From: Psittacicella hinzii
GTDB lineage: Bacteria > Pseudomonadota > Gammaproteobacteria > Enterobacterales > Psittacicellaceae
Length of the DNA stretch: 33,570 nucleotides
Direction of reading: 5' to 3'
Assembly (NCBI RefSeq): GCF_003585885.1
Contig: NZ_NRHC01000019.1
Span: 1 to 33,570, forward strand
The notes under the pieces: model-generated
The model's database searches: none
Seen by the model: the letters and a program-made list of their open reading frames with translations, nothing else
What the model was told of the DNA's origin: nothing
In this document: positions 14,878 to 23,169 of the stretch, piece by piece
How the letters are laid out: each line of letters begins with the position of its first letter
How positions within the stretch are numbered: the first letter of the stretch is position 1
Position numbers and translations under genes: made by a program

Positions 14878-16128
14878 ATGAAACAAAAGAACACAAAACA
14901 GTTAAACAGAAATTATCGTGCTAATTCTGTGCAAACTAAAAAACCTAATATTAAATCTAAAAATTTATCTCCTACTTTCGCAAGCAAAAAGACTCCCCCA
15001 AAAGTAAATACTAAAAACATTTCTAACCAATTAAAATTAGACGGCAAATCTTTAACTAGCAATTTAGCGAGAAATAAAGTAGAAGGTGCAACTATTTCAG
15101 AAGCAAGTGTTGCAACTTACCAAGAATATTTCAAAGCCCCAGCAGATGTGGCAATAGGGCAAGAATACCGTACTAAAGTAGTTGAGTTGGTTATTAATGA
15201 AGATGAACAAGATCGTCGTATCGATAATTTTTTAATTAGCATCTTACCTAATATCCCTAAAACAACTTTTTACAAGTTATTACGTAAGGGGGAGATAAGA
15301 GTAAATAAAGGAAGAATTAAACCAGAATATAAATTAAAACTAAATGATGTAGTGCGTATGCCTCCTTTAGTCTTAACTCATACTTTAGATAAGACAGCAG
15401 AGCTTAAAGATATAGTCAAACTCAATTCGGTACAGGATTTAAAAAATCGCATAGTATATGAAGATGAAGGTTTATTTATTATTAATAAGCCTGCAGGCAT
15501 TGCTGTTCATGGTGGATCTGGAGTAAATTACGGAGTTGTTGAAGCTTTAAGAGTGTTATTTCCTCGTGAAAAAAGATTAGAGCTAGTTCACCGTATCGAT
15601 AGAGAGACTTCTGGTTTATTAATGGTTGCTCGTAAACCTAGCGTGCTTAAATTTTTGCAAGATCAGTTCCGTAATAAAACTATCTTTAAATCATATCTAT
15701 GTTTAGTTCCTGGGATATGGCAAGAAAGTCAAGTAGATGCCCCTTTACTCCGTTACGAAAAATTAGGAGAAAGATTTGTAAAAGTCGATGATCAAGGAAA
15801 AGAGTCGCAGACAAAATTCAAGCGCCTAGCAGTTTATCAGGACGAAAATGGAGAAAAATACTCATTAGTTGAAGCAAGTCCATTAACAGGTAGAACACAT
15901 CAAATTCGCGTTCATGCTTTACATGCTCTAGCGCCATTAGCAGGTGATGAGAAGTATCAAGATTTAATTGCTACTTCGTATATTAAAAAAGTTGGTTTAA
16001 AACGTATGTTTTTACATGCTTATAAACTAAATTTTATCTCTGCAAAAACTGGGGAAAGAGAAGTTATAGAAATTTCTCTAGACAATGAATTAGAAAACTT
16101 TTTATCTAAATTAACTAAAATTGAGTAA
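14878..16128 (+). CDS. rluC: 23S rRNA pseudouridine synthase RluC with basic N-terminal extension
   Basis: RluA-family enzyme that makes pseudouridine at three 23S rRNA sites in E. coli. From about residue 100 it follows RluC: an S4 RNA-binding domain (DRRIDNFL ... FYKLLRKGEIRVNKGRIKPEYKL), NKPAGIAVHGGSGVNYGVVEALR, the catalytic motif HRIDRETSGLL with Asp241, and SPLTGRTHQIRVH. At 416 residues it is about 95 longer than E. coli RluC. The extra N-terminus is rich in Lys, Asn, Ser and Thr and looks disordered and basic. No internal ATG offers a shorter form before the S4 domain, so ATG 14878 is kept although its ribosome binding site is weak. In enterics rluC is divergent from rne; here both are on the same strand. 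Confidence 0.92.
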   Translation: MKQKNTKQLNRNYRANSVQTKKPNIKSKNLSPTFASKKTPPKVNTKNISNQLKLDGKSLTSNLARNKVEGATISEASVATYQEYFKAPADVAIGQEYRTKVVELVINEDEQDRRIDNFLISILPNIPKTTFYKLLRKGEIRVNKGRIKPEYKLKLNDVVRMPPLVLTHTLDKTAELKDIVKLNSVQDLKNRIVYEDEGLFIINKPAGIAVHGGSGVNYGVVEALRVLFPREKRLELVHRIDRETSGLLMVARKPSVLKFLQDQFRNKTIFKSYLCLVPGIWQESQVDAPLLRYEKLGERFVKVDDQGKESQTKFKRLAVYQDENGEKYSLVEASPLTGRTHQIRVHALHALAPLAGDEKYQDLIATSYIKKVGLKRMFLHAYKLNFISAKTGEREVIEISLDNELENFLSKLTKIE

Positions 16129-17022
16129 TAAATAAGTAAAGTATAGAGTAACTACTAACTATAAAACAAGTTAGTAAATTTAGTCATATACAATAGCTTA
16201 GAATTATCATTCAAAGTTTTTGCCTAAAGGTAAAGTAAAGTTTTAGATTAGTTTTGCATAGAAAAATTTCTAGAGAGTAAAAGAGAAAAATTTCAAGAGA
16301 GTAAGCTAAGACTTAATAGATAATCTTTTGAAATTTTTAGGATTTTGGAGTAAAATATAAAACGAGTAAAGTAAAAAATCTTGCTAAAAAATAAAGATTT
16401 ATTAACTAGATTTTGGGTTAACTAACTCTTTGATTTTTAGGTTGGATAATTTGTTGCTAGCTCATTTTGGGGCGCTTTTAGAAGCGCAAGAATTATTTAA
16501 ACTCTTTTTTATAATCTAATTAAAAAAGAGTAAATGTAGTTATTAAATTAACTTTTTGTTAATGAGTTCATATGAATAAGGAGTTATTCCTCTATGAAAT
16601 TTTTTGATTATTTATAATCCTTCATTAGACTAGATTGTGGAAATATAGCTTTAAGTGAAGGTAAACTCAATATTTTCGTACCACTTCTTAAAAATAACAG
16701 TAATGATATTTTGCATATCTACCGTTTTTTTAGAGATAGAAGGTGATAAGTGATTTCTCTTAGTGAAGAGCAGGAAAGCCGTAAGACTCAAGTAGCAAAA
16801 GATCGCTTATTAGAAAATTCATGATTGCTTTTTTACATCAAAGCTGTTAGTAAAGGAGAATAACAAGTATTTTGTTTAATAAGCTTTTAACATAAAAAGC
16901 AAAAGTGTATTTGAAGTAAATCATGCTTGACTTTCCCAATGGATTAGATAGAGATATCTCGTTGTTAGAGGAGAGTATTAACAGGTTAATTTAATCGTAT
17001 TTAAGGATTACTTCAAGAAAAA
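16129..17022 (+). promoter_or_regulatory. Long rne upstream and leader region
   Basis: 894 bp without a convincing gene between rluC and rne. A good promoter (16328-16356) would give a leader of about 660 nt. It contains several hairpins: GCGCTT/AAGCGC (16472-16487), an 11-bp stem ACTCTTTTTTA/TAAAAAAGAGT (16501-16531), GAATAA-GGAG-TTATTC (16574-16589), CTCTT/AAGAG (16757-16770) and GCTTTT/AAAAGC (16883-16900). In E. coli a 361-nt structured leader lets RNase E cut its own mRNA, so a similar feedback role is likely here. Short open stretches exist (for example GTG 16750 to 16824, 24 codons, with AAGG upstream) but none is recognised. Confidence 0.6.
16328..16356 (+). promoter_or_regulatory. 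Predicted sigma70 promoter of rne
   Basis: TTGAAA (16328-16333), exactly 17 bp, TAAAAT (16351-16356). It is the best promoter match I found between rluC and rne; transcription would begin near 16363. Confidence 0.65.
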
Positions 17023-20000
17023 ATGAAGAAGATGCTAATTAACGCTACTCAAGAAGAAGAGGTGCGAATTGCTCTTGTCCAAGATAAAGAATTATTAGAT
17101 TTAGATATTGAACAAAGACGTAATGATAATAAGAAGTCAAATATCTATATTGGCAAGATCTCTCGTATTGAATCTTCTTTAGAAGCATGTTTCGTGGATT
17201 ATGGTGAGGGGCGTGATGGCTTTTTACCATTTAAAGATATACACGAGTCTTACTTTGTTCGTAAGGGAGCAGAGATAAAAGATCGTTTAGAAGTTGGGCA
17301 AAAGTTGATTGTTCAAGTAGCACGTGAGGAACGTGGTAATAAAGGAGCGGCTTTAACTACTTATATAGCAATTGCTTCAACTTTCTTAGTACTAATGCCT
17401 AATAGTCCAGAGGTTGATGGTATTTCTCGACGTTTAAGTGCTAGTGATCGTGACAATTTACGCGCTAAACTAGCAGAGTTAAATGTACCTGAAGGACAAG
17501 GTTTAATTGTACGTACAGCAGGGGTTGGTTGTTCAACTGAAGAGTTAAAATATGATTTAAAAATTCTTCACTTCATCTGGGAGAAAATTCAGGAGTACGC
17601 TGCTGAACACGATGAAGTTGGAATTTTACATCATGAGTCAGAAACAATTATCCGTGTAATTCGTGACTATTTAACTAAAGATGTAGGTGAAATCGTAGTA
17701 GATAGTCAAGAAGCTTATGAAAAAGCAGATCATTATTTAAGACTAGTAAGACCTAAATCTAAACCTACTTTAACTCTTTATAAACCAGAGAGAAATAAAA
17801 ATATAGGTTTATTTGCGGCTTACGATCTTGAGCGTCAAATTGATACAGCTTTTGAGCGAACTGTTAAGTTAAAGAGCGGCGGTGCTATCGTAATTGATAC
17901 AACAGAAGCTTTAACTGCGATAGACGTAAACTCATCAAGATTTACCCAAGGTGGTGATATTGAATCAACGGCTCTCTATACTAACTTAGAGGCTGCTGAA
18001 GAAATAGCTAGACAATTAAAAATTCGTGACTTAGGTGGTCTGATTGTAATTGACTTTATCGATATGTCTCATTCCTCAAACCAGAAAAAGGTTGAGGAAA
18101 AAATGCGTCAAGCTACCGCAGACGATCGTGCGAGAATTCAAACTTCCCGTATTTCTAAATTCGGTTTAATGGAGGTTTCTCGTCAACGTATTAGAGGATC
18201 GATTGCTGAATCAAATAATCACCAATGTCCTAGATGTAATGGTACAGGTTTCATTCGAGATAATGAATCTTTAACCTTACATATTCTGCGTCAAATTGTT
18301 GAAGAGTTAAATAAACGTACAGGTCGCTTAGCTAAACTTCACGTAGTTGTACCAAATGTAATTGCAGCTTACCTTTTAAATGAGAAGCGTGAAGATTTAA
18401 TGAAAATTCAAGCTACTAACAATGTTGAGGTTGTGGTAGTTCCTGACGCTGATATGCAAACCCCACACTTTACGATTCATCGTGTAAGACGTGGAGATCA
18501 AGTTAAAGATAGAGAAAGTTACTTCTTAGTTGATCACTATCAAGAAGTTAATCGTTTAAATCAACGTAAACAGAATTTAAAAGATAAAGCAGAAGACAAG
18601 GGTTCAACTCATAATCAGTCATCAGTTCCTGATAGTTATGTAGAAAAAACTTTTGAAGCTCGTTTAGAGAAAGCAGATTTTATTCAAGAAGCTTTAGAAA
18701 AAGAAGCAAGAGATAAAACGTTACTAGGTAGATTTAGACAATGGCTTGTCGGTTTATTTACATTTAAACGTGCTGAAAAAGTTGAAGTTGAAAAAGTTGT
18801 TACAAGATCTGAAGGCCGCAAGAAAAAGCGTAGTAAAAAACAAGAAGCGCAACAAGCGGTTGAAGCAAGTACAACTGAAAATTCTGCAAGTACAACTGAA
18901 GAAAAACCTTTATCAAAACGTCAACAACGTAAGCTGTTAAAAGAGAAAAATAAAGCTAAAGTTGTTGAGGCAGCCGATGTTAAATCTGTCGCAGATGAAA
19001 AAGAGGTTGAGAAACCTTCTAAGGCTGAAAAAGCTAGTAAGGCAAAAGTTATTGATGACGGTTATGTAACTGAAGAAGTCTTTGCTTCTGGTAAAGAACG
19101 CAAGCGTAAAGCTAAGAAAGTTGCTGATAAGGCTATCGGGGATATAAATCCTGCAGAGGTGAAAGCTCAAGTTGAAGCTAAAGAGCGTGAAGAGCTCCAA
19201 GCTCAAGAGAAAGCTAATAAAGAAGTACCTTCTAAAGCAAAAGCTCAACGTAAAGAGGAAGCTAGCAAAGAAGTAAAAGAAGCTAAAGAGAATGTTTCTA
19301 CAGCAGAAGTTACTAAAGAAGAAGTTACAGCAACTTCAGCACAGCCTGCAACTGTAAAAGAGCCTGCTCCTAAGAAAGAGAAACGCAGAAAGAGTTCTGA
19401 TGTTGTTAACAGAGTTGTTTTACGTTTAGATGAAGCTGATTACAATGAGTTAGGTGAAGCTATTTACCTAAGTGAAAGTTCTGACGGCATTAACTTTACG
19501 CCACTAGAATTTTCTAAAGTAATCGCTAGCGATGTTGATAATATTAGTTTATCTAGAGATATCTCTGCGACTCTACCAGTTTCTAATAGAGTAAATGCTA
19601 TTCTAAAAGTTTATGATGGCGAATTAATCAATGGAAACTCAACAGTAACTACGCAAAAAGAGAGAAAAGAGTTTAGTAAAACTGAAACTGTCTCAAACAA
19701 ATCTTCAGGTAGTTTACGTTCGTTAGTTTTCCAAGCGCCACAGCCTTGTGTAAACTTTAAATATAGCTATAAAGAAATCCAGATAGCTAAAAAAGCTTTA
19801 AAAGATCAAAGAGCAAAATTACTTAAAGCTGAGAAGAAGCTCGCACAGAAAAATTCTAAATCTGTGCCAATTGGAGCAATACCAGGCAAGTTAAAAGGTA
19901 ACAATAAAGAAGTATTAGAAAACTCAACTAATATGAAACAAAGTCCTATTAGTAAAGAGTTAAGAAATGCTGTTAACCTTGATATGCCACTTAAGCTTGA

Positions 20001-20913
20001 TAGTTTAAACATGCCACAAGTGCAAAAACAACAGAAACAAGCTAACTCAGGTAAACAATCTTCTCCAGCAGTAGAAAAAGAAAAAGCTACGACAGCTAAA
20101 TCTGTAGCACCAGAGATAACTTCTCCAGTTGTTACTGAGAATAAAGCTGTTGCTCCAGAAGTTAAATCTCCTAAGGAACAGCCTAAGGAGCAACCTAAGG
20201 AACAAGAAGTAGCTCAAAAACCAGATAGAACTGATAACTCTGCAACTAAAAAAGTAAAGTTAGAAGAGAAAACAGTTCAGACTGAAAAGCAAAAAGAAAA
20301 AAATCTTTTTGATTCCTTAGAAGATAATACGGAAGAGTTGAAAGTTATTAAAGCTTTACTAACTAAGGCTTATGCTAACCGTTTAGAATTAGATAGTGCT
20401 GTATTTGAAAAGTACAATCTTTCTAAAGGGGAGAATAATAATTTAATGACTTCATCATCTTACAGCAAATTAATTGAATATTACTTAGCTAAAAAGGCGG
20501 ATGCTGTTGTAAGTAGTTTTGACAACATTACTGTTTCATTTGCTGAGTTAATTGATGACGCTGTAATAACCGGAAATAATGTTCTAATGACTCTCTTAGC
20601 TCATGAACAAATGCAACTGATTAAATTCAGAGAGGAAGTTACTCCTGCATTCTATGAGAAAGTTGAGCAACTTAGAAAATATCTAAGAGAGTTAATAAAA
20701 GATAAGCTTTATTTTGACAATGGTAAAGACATTAAGAGATTCAATAAACACTTAAATAAGGCTTGGGAAGCATATAAAGAAGTGATTACTATGAATCCTG
20801 AAATGTTGTTGCATATCCGCGCCCAGTATTTTGTGGAAGAACAATATAAAACCTTTATCAGTCAAGGGGAAATAGCTAAGCGTAGCTTAAAAACCCAACA
20901 AGCAAGAAATTAA
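17023..20913 (+). CDS. rne: Ribonuclease E with enlarged C-terminal region
   Basis: Essential endoribonuclease for mRNA decay and rRNA/tRNA processing, attached to the inner membrane and acting as degradosome scaffold. The catalytic half (1-530) is canonical: N-terminus MKKMLINATQEEEVRIAL, S1 domain about 35-120, DNase I-like catalytic Asp301 and Asp344 (AIDVNSSR, VIDFIDM), and the zinc-link CPRC (C402, C405). An amphipathic membrane-targeting segment, LLGRFRQWLVGLFTFKR, begins near residue 567, as in E. coli. Then follow about 500 residues of charged low-complexity linker with a PKEQ triplet repeat (near 1050). Unlike E. coli, the last about 195 residues (from about 1100) look like a folded helical domain. 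1296 residues versus 1061 in E. coli. ATG 17023 matches the family start. Confidence 0.96.
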   Translation: MKKMLINATQEEEVRIALVQDKELLDLDIEQRRNDNKKSNIYIGKISRIESSLEACFVDYGEGRDGFLPFKDIHESYFVRKGAEIKDRLEVGQKLIVQVAREERGNKGAALTTYIAIASTFLVLMPNSPEVDGISRRLSASDRDNLRAKLAELNVPEGQGLIVRTAGVGCSTEELKYDLKILHFIWEKIQEYAAEHDEVGILHHESETIIRVIRDYLTKDVGEIVVDSQEAYEKADHYLRLVRPKSKPTLTLYKPERNKNIGLFAAYDLERQIDTAFERTVKLKSGGAIVIDTTEALTAIDVNSSRFTQGGDIESTALYTNLEAAEEIARQLKIRDLGGLIVIDFIDMSHSSNQKKVEEKMRQATADDRARIQTSRISKFGLMEVSRQRIRGSIAESNNHQCPRCNGTGFIRDNESLTLHILRQIVEELNKRTGRLAKLHVVVPNVIAAYLLNEKREDLMKIQATNNVEVVVVPDADMQTPHFTIHRVRRGDQVKDRESYFLVDHYQEVNRLNQRKQNLKDKAEDKGSTHNQSSVPDSYVEKTFEARLEKADFIQEALEKEARDKTLLGRFRQWLVGLFTFKRAEKVEVEKVVTRSEGRKKKRSKKQEAQQAVEASTTENSASTTEEKPLSKRQQRKLLKEKNKAKVVEAADVKSVADEKEVEKPSKAEKASKAKVIDDGYVTEEVFASGKERKRKAKKVADKAIGDINPAEVKAQVEAKEREELQAQEKANKEVPSKAKAQRKEEASKEVKEAKENVSTAEVTKEEVTATSAQPATVKEPAPKKEKRRKSSDVVNRVVLRLDEADYNELGEAIYLSESSDGINFTPLEFSKVIASDVDNISLSRDISATLPVSNRVNAILKVYDGELINGNSTVTTQKERKEFSKTETVSNKSSGSLRSLVFQAPQPCVNFKYSYKEIQIAKKALKDQRAKLLKAEKKLAQKNSKSVPIGAIPGKLKGNNKEVLENSTNMKQSPISKELRNAVNLDMPLKLDSLNMPQVQKQQKQANSGKQSSPAVEKEKATTAKSVAPEITSPVVTENKAVAPEVKSPKEQPKEQPKEQEVAQKPDRTDNSATKKVKLEEKTVQTEKQKEKNLFDSLEDNTEELKVIKALLTKAYANRLELDSAVFEKYNLSKGENNNLMTSSSYSKLIEYYLAKKADAVVSSFDNITVSFAELIDDAVITGNNVLMTLLAHEQMQLIKFREEVTPAFYEKVEQLRKYLRELIKDKLYFDNGKDIKRFNKHLNKAWEAYKEVITMNPEMLLHIRAQYFVEEQYKTFISQGEIAKRSLKTQQARN

Positions 20914-20927
20914 TAATTTTATTAAGG

Positions 20928-20953
20928 CGGTCTGTATTTTTTGATACAGACCG
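20928..20953 (+). promoter_or_regulatory. Hairpin in the aroA translation start region; possible rne terminator
   Basis: 10-bp perfect stem CGGTCTGTAT/ATACAGACCG (20928-20937 with 20944-20953), loop TTTTTG. The only Shine-Dalgarno-like sequence for aroA, AAGG (20924-20927), is directly before the hairpin and the aroA ATG is 10 bases after it. The following tract ATTTTC is a poor terminator tail. Confidence 0.6.
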
Positions 20954-20963
20954 ATTTTCAAAA

Positions 20964-22301
20964 ATGGAAAAATTAGTTTTACAAAGTTCTCCTTTTGCTC
21001 ATGGTGAAGTAACAATTCCAGGCTCTAAGAGCTTATCTAATAGAATTCTTTTACTAGCATCCTTAGCTAAAGGTACGACAAGAATTGATAATCTTCTAAA
21101 GTCTGATGATGTACATTGGATGTTAGAAGCTCTAAAAAAATTGGGTATTAAGTACACTTTATCTGATGACAAACAACAAGCACAGGTAGAGGGTAACGGT
21201 GGTGTGTTTGCCTTAGAAGGTGAGTATGATCTTTACTTGGGTAATGCTGGTACGGCTTTTAGACCATTAATAGCAGCTTTATCCTTTAATCAAGGAGATG
21301 CTACTTTTACCATTCATGGGGAAGATCGTATGCACGAGCGCCCTGTACTTGATTTAGTCGAAGCTTTAAAAAAAGTGGGTTGCGAAATTGAGTATTTGGT
21401 AAATGAGGGCTATGCTCCGTTAAAAATTACCACTAAGAAAGATAAAGTTTATCCTTCACATTTAGAAATTTCTGTTGCGGGTAATATTTCGTCGCAATTT
21501 TTAACAGCAATTTTGATGATTGCGCCATTAATTGGGTCTGAAGTAAAAATCAATATTATTGGGGAATTAGTATCTAAGCCTTATATTGATATCACGTTAG
21601 ACTGTATGCAAAAGTTTGGCATAAATGTAGAGATTGTAGACGCTTATAAAAGTTTCATTGTAAAACCGCAAGCTTATGTAGCTAAAGAAGACGTTCTAGT
21701 TGAGGGTGATGCTTCAAGTGCTTCTTATTTCCTTTTAGCAGGTGCTATCGGAGGTGATGTTACAGTAAGAGGGATAGATATGACTTCTGTTCAAGGTGAC
21801 AAAGACTTTGCTAAAGCATTAGAAGCAATGGGAGCTATTATCACCAGCGGTAAGGGGTACATTCGAGCGCAACAAAATAAAGAGTTATTAGCAAGTACAG
21901 GTTACCCACTTAGAGCGGTTGATTTAAATTTAAATCATATTCCAGATGCTGCTATGGGTATTGCAATTGCTGCTTTATTCTGCCCTCCTGCTAGCAAAAC
22001 AATTATTCGTGATGTTTACAATTGGCGTGTTAAAGAAACTGATAGATTATCAGCTATGGCAACTGAACTGACTAAATTAGGAGTTGAAGTTGTTGAAGGA
22101 AATGATTATCTTGAAGTTATTGCACCTAAAGATATAAAAGAAGCAGAGATATTTACCTATAATGATCACCGTGTCGCTATGTGTTTTTCTCTAGTTTCTT
22201 TAAATAAGTTTGGACGCGAGATAACTATTCTAGATCCAAAATGTGTAAATAAAACTTTCCCTACATATTTTGCTGAGTTTTCTAAAATTCACGTTAAGTA
22301 A
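20964..22301 (+). CDS. aroA: 3-phosphoshikimate 1-carboxyvinyltransferase (EPSP synthase)
   Basis: Sixth step of the shikimate pathway: joins phosphoenolpyruvate to shikimate-3-phosphate. 445 residues. Family motifs in order: PGSKSLSNR (substrate binding), LGNAGTAFRPL (the glyphosate-site LxNxGTAxRPL loop), DRMHERPVLDL, SSQFLTAILM, HIPDAAMGIA, NWRVKETDRL and YNDHRVAM. The Gly in GNAGTA is the usual class I residue. The ATG has no ribosome binding site in the 10 bases before it, where a hairpin sits instead. cmk begins 10 bp after its stop, so aroA-cmk are co-transcribed, an arrangement known from many gammaproteobacteria. Confidence 0.97.
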   Translation: MEKLVLQSSPFAHGEVTIPGSKSLSNRILLLASLAKGTTRIDNLLKSDDVHWMLEALKKLGIKYTLSDDKQQAQVEGNGGVFALEGEYDLYLGNAGTAFRPLIAALSFNQGDATFTIHGEDRMHERPVLDLVEALKKVGCEIEYLVNEGYAPLKITTKKDKVYPSHLEISVAGNISSQFLTAILMIAPLIGSEVKINIIGELVSKPYIDITLDCMQKFGINVEIVDAYKSFIVKPQAYVAKEDVLVEGDASSASYFLLAGAIGGDVTVRGIDMTSVQGDKDFAKALEAMGAIITSGKGYIRAQQNKELLASTGYPLRAVDLNLNHIPDAAMGIAIAALFCPPASKTIIRDVYNWRVKETDRLSAMATELTKLGVEVVEGNDYLEVIAPKDIKEAEIFTYNDHRVAMCFSLVSLNKFGREITILDPKCVNKTFPTYFAEFSKIHVK

Positions 22302-22311
22302 AGGTAATTTT

Positions 22312-23013
22312 ATGCAAAAGTTTGTAATTACAATTGATGGTACTTCTGGAGTAGGTAAGGGTACTATGGCGGGGCTAATTGCACAAAAATATAATTGTGT
22401 GCGCTTAGACTCTGGAGCAATTTACCGTAGTGCAGCAATCTATTTAAAAGATCTCGACTACAATTTAGAACAAGACCCTAAAGACCCAGTTAAGCTAGTT
22501 AAGATAGTAGAACTTTTAACAAATCTACCATTAGAATTTAAAGATGAAGATGGGGTTTTAAAAGTTTACTTAAATGAAGTTGATGTAACTAGTCAAATTC
22601 GTCTTGAAGAAACAGGTGGTTTAGCTTCTTTAATTAGTAAAATTCCTGAGGTAAGAGCTTCATTACTAGCTCGCCAACAGCAATTTGCTTTAGATAATTC
22701 ACGTCTAGTTGCTGAAGGTCGTGATATGGGAACTGTAGTATTTCCTCAAGCAGAGATTAAGTTTTATCTAGATGCTTCTCCGGAAGAAAAAGCAAAAAGA
22801 CGCTTTAAGGAACTTGTAGAAAGAGGTGTAGAAGCTGATTTTGATGAGATCTTAGAGCAACTTCGTGCTAGAGATTATCAAGATAAAAGTAGAGAGGTTG
22901 CTCCTTTAGTAGCGGCTGAAGATGCTATTGTTATCGATACTTCCAATTTAGGTATTGAAGAGACTTTTGCTGAAATGGATAAACACTTAGCAAAAGTTTT
23001 TAATGCAAATTAA
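22312..23013 (+). CDS. cmk: Cytidylate kinase
   Basis: Phosphorylates CMP and dCMP to the diphosphates. 233 residues against 227 in E. coli. P-loop GTSGVGKGT, RLDSGAIYRSAA (CMP binding), the NMP-bind insert containing EVDVTSQIRLEETGGLAS, AEGRDMGTVVFPQAEIKFYLDAS and a lid with RRFKEL ... RDYQDKSREVAPL are all present. I start at ATG 22312, with AAAGG at 7-base spacing; the in-frame start at 22270 lies inside aroA and adds 14 unrelated residues. It lies directly upstream of rpsA, the conserved cmk-rpsA-ihfB order. Confidence 0.97.
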   Translation: MQKFVITIDGTSGVGKGTMAGLIAQKYNCVRLDSGAIYRSAAIYLKDLDYNLEQDPKDPVKLVKIVELLTNLPLEFKDEDGVLKVYLNEVDVTSQIRLEETGGLASLISKIPEVRASLLARQQQFALDNSRLVAEGRDMGTVVFPQAEIKFYLDASPEEKAKRRFKELVERGVEADFDEILEQLRARDYQDKSREVAPLVAAEDAIVIDTSNLGIEETFAEMDKHLAKVFNAN

Positions 23014-23169
23014 TCTTTTCATTTTTAAGAAAAAATAGCATTTTAGAAAAATTTATTGTATAATATTAAACTGTTTTAACCGTGCAGTATGAGGCTGCAT
23101 TTATTTATTCAACCCCTGCTTGAATGAATCAAGTTGGATGTTTATTTATTTTTTTATATTATTATAACC
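23014..23169 (+). promoter_or_regulatory. rpsA promoter and structured leader
   Basis: TATAAT at 23059-23064 is a likely -10; no good -35 is seen. The roughly 100-nt leader can form hairpins TGCAG/CTGCA (about 23084-23100) and CTTGA/TCAAG (about 23118-23132). There is no Shine-Dalgarno before ATG 23170, only an A/T-rich stretch. E. coli rpsA also lacks one and is autoregulated by S1 through leader hairpins. Confidence 0.6.

Noticed and set aside
18852..18860. ACAAGCGGT, identical to an Actinobacillus-type DNA uptake signal core
   Set aside because: I noticed only this copy, inside the rne coding sequence; there is no enrichment and no paired copy in a terminator.
18937..19248. 103-codon minus-strand frame within rne
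   Set aside because: Antisense to the Lys/Glu-rich linker of RNase E; the Phe/Ser/Leu-rich product is what AAA and GAA codons give when read in reverse.
20170..20208. Short tandem repeat as a possible phase-variable tract
   Set aside because: Three 12-bp PKEQ units inside the RNase E linker keep the frame when added or lost, so they can vary length but cannot switch the gene off.
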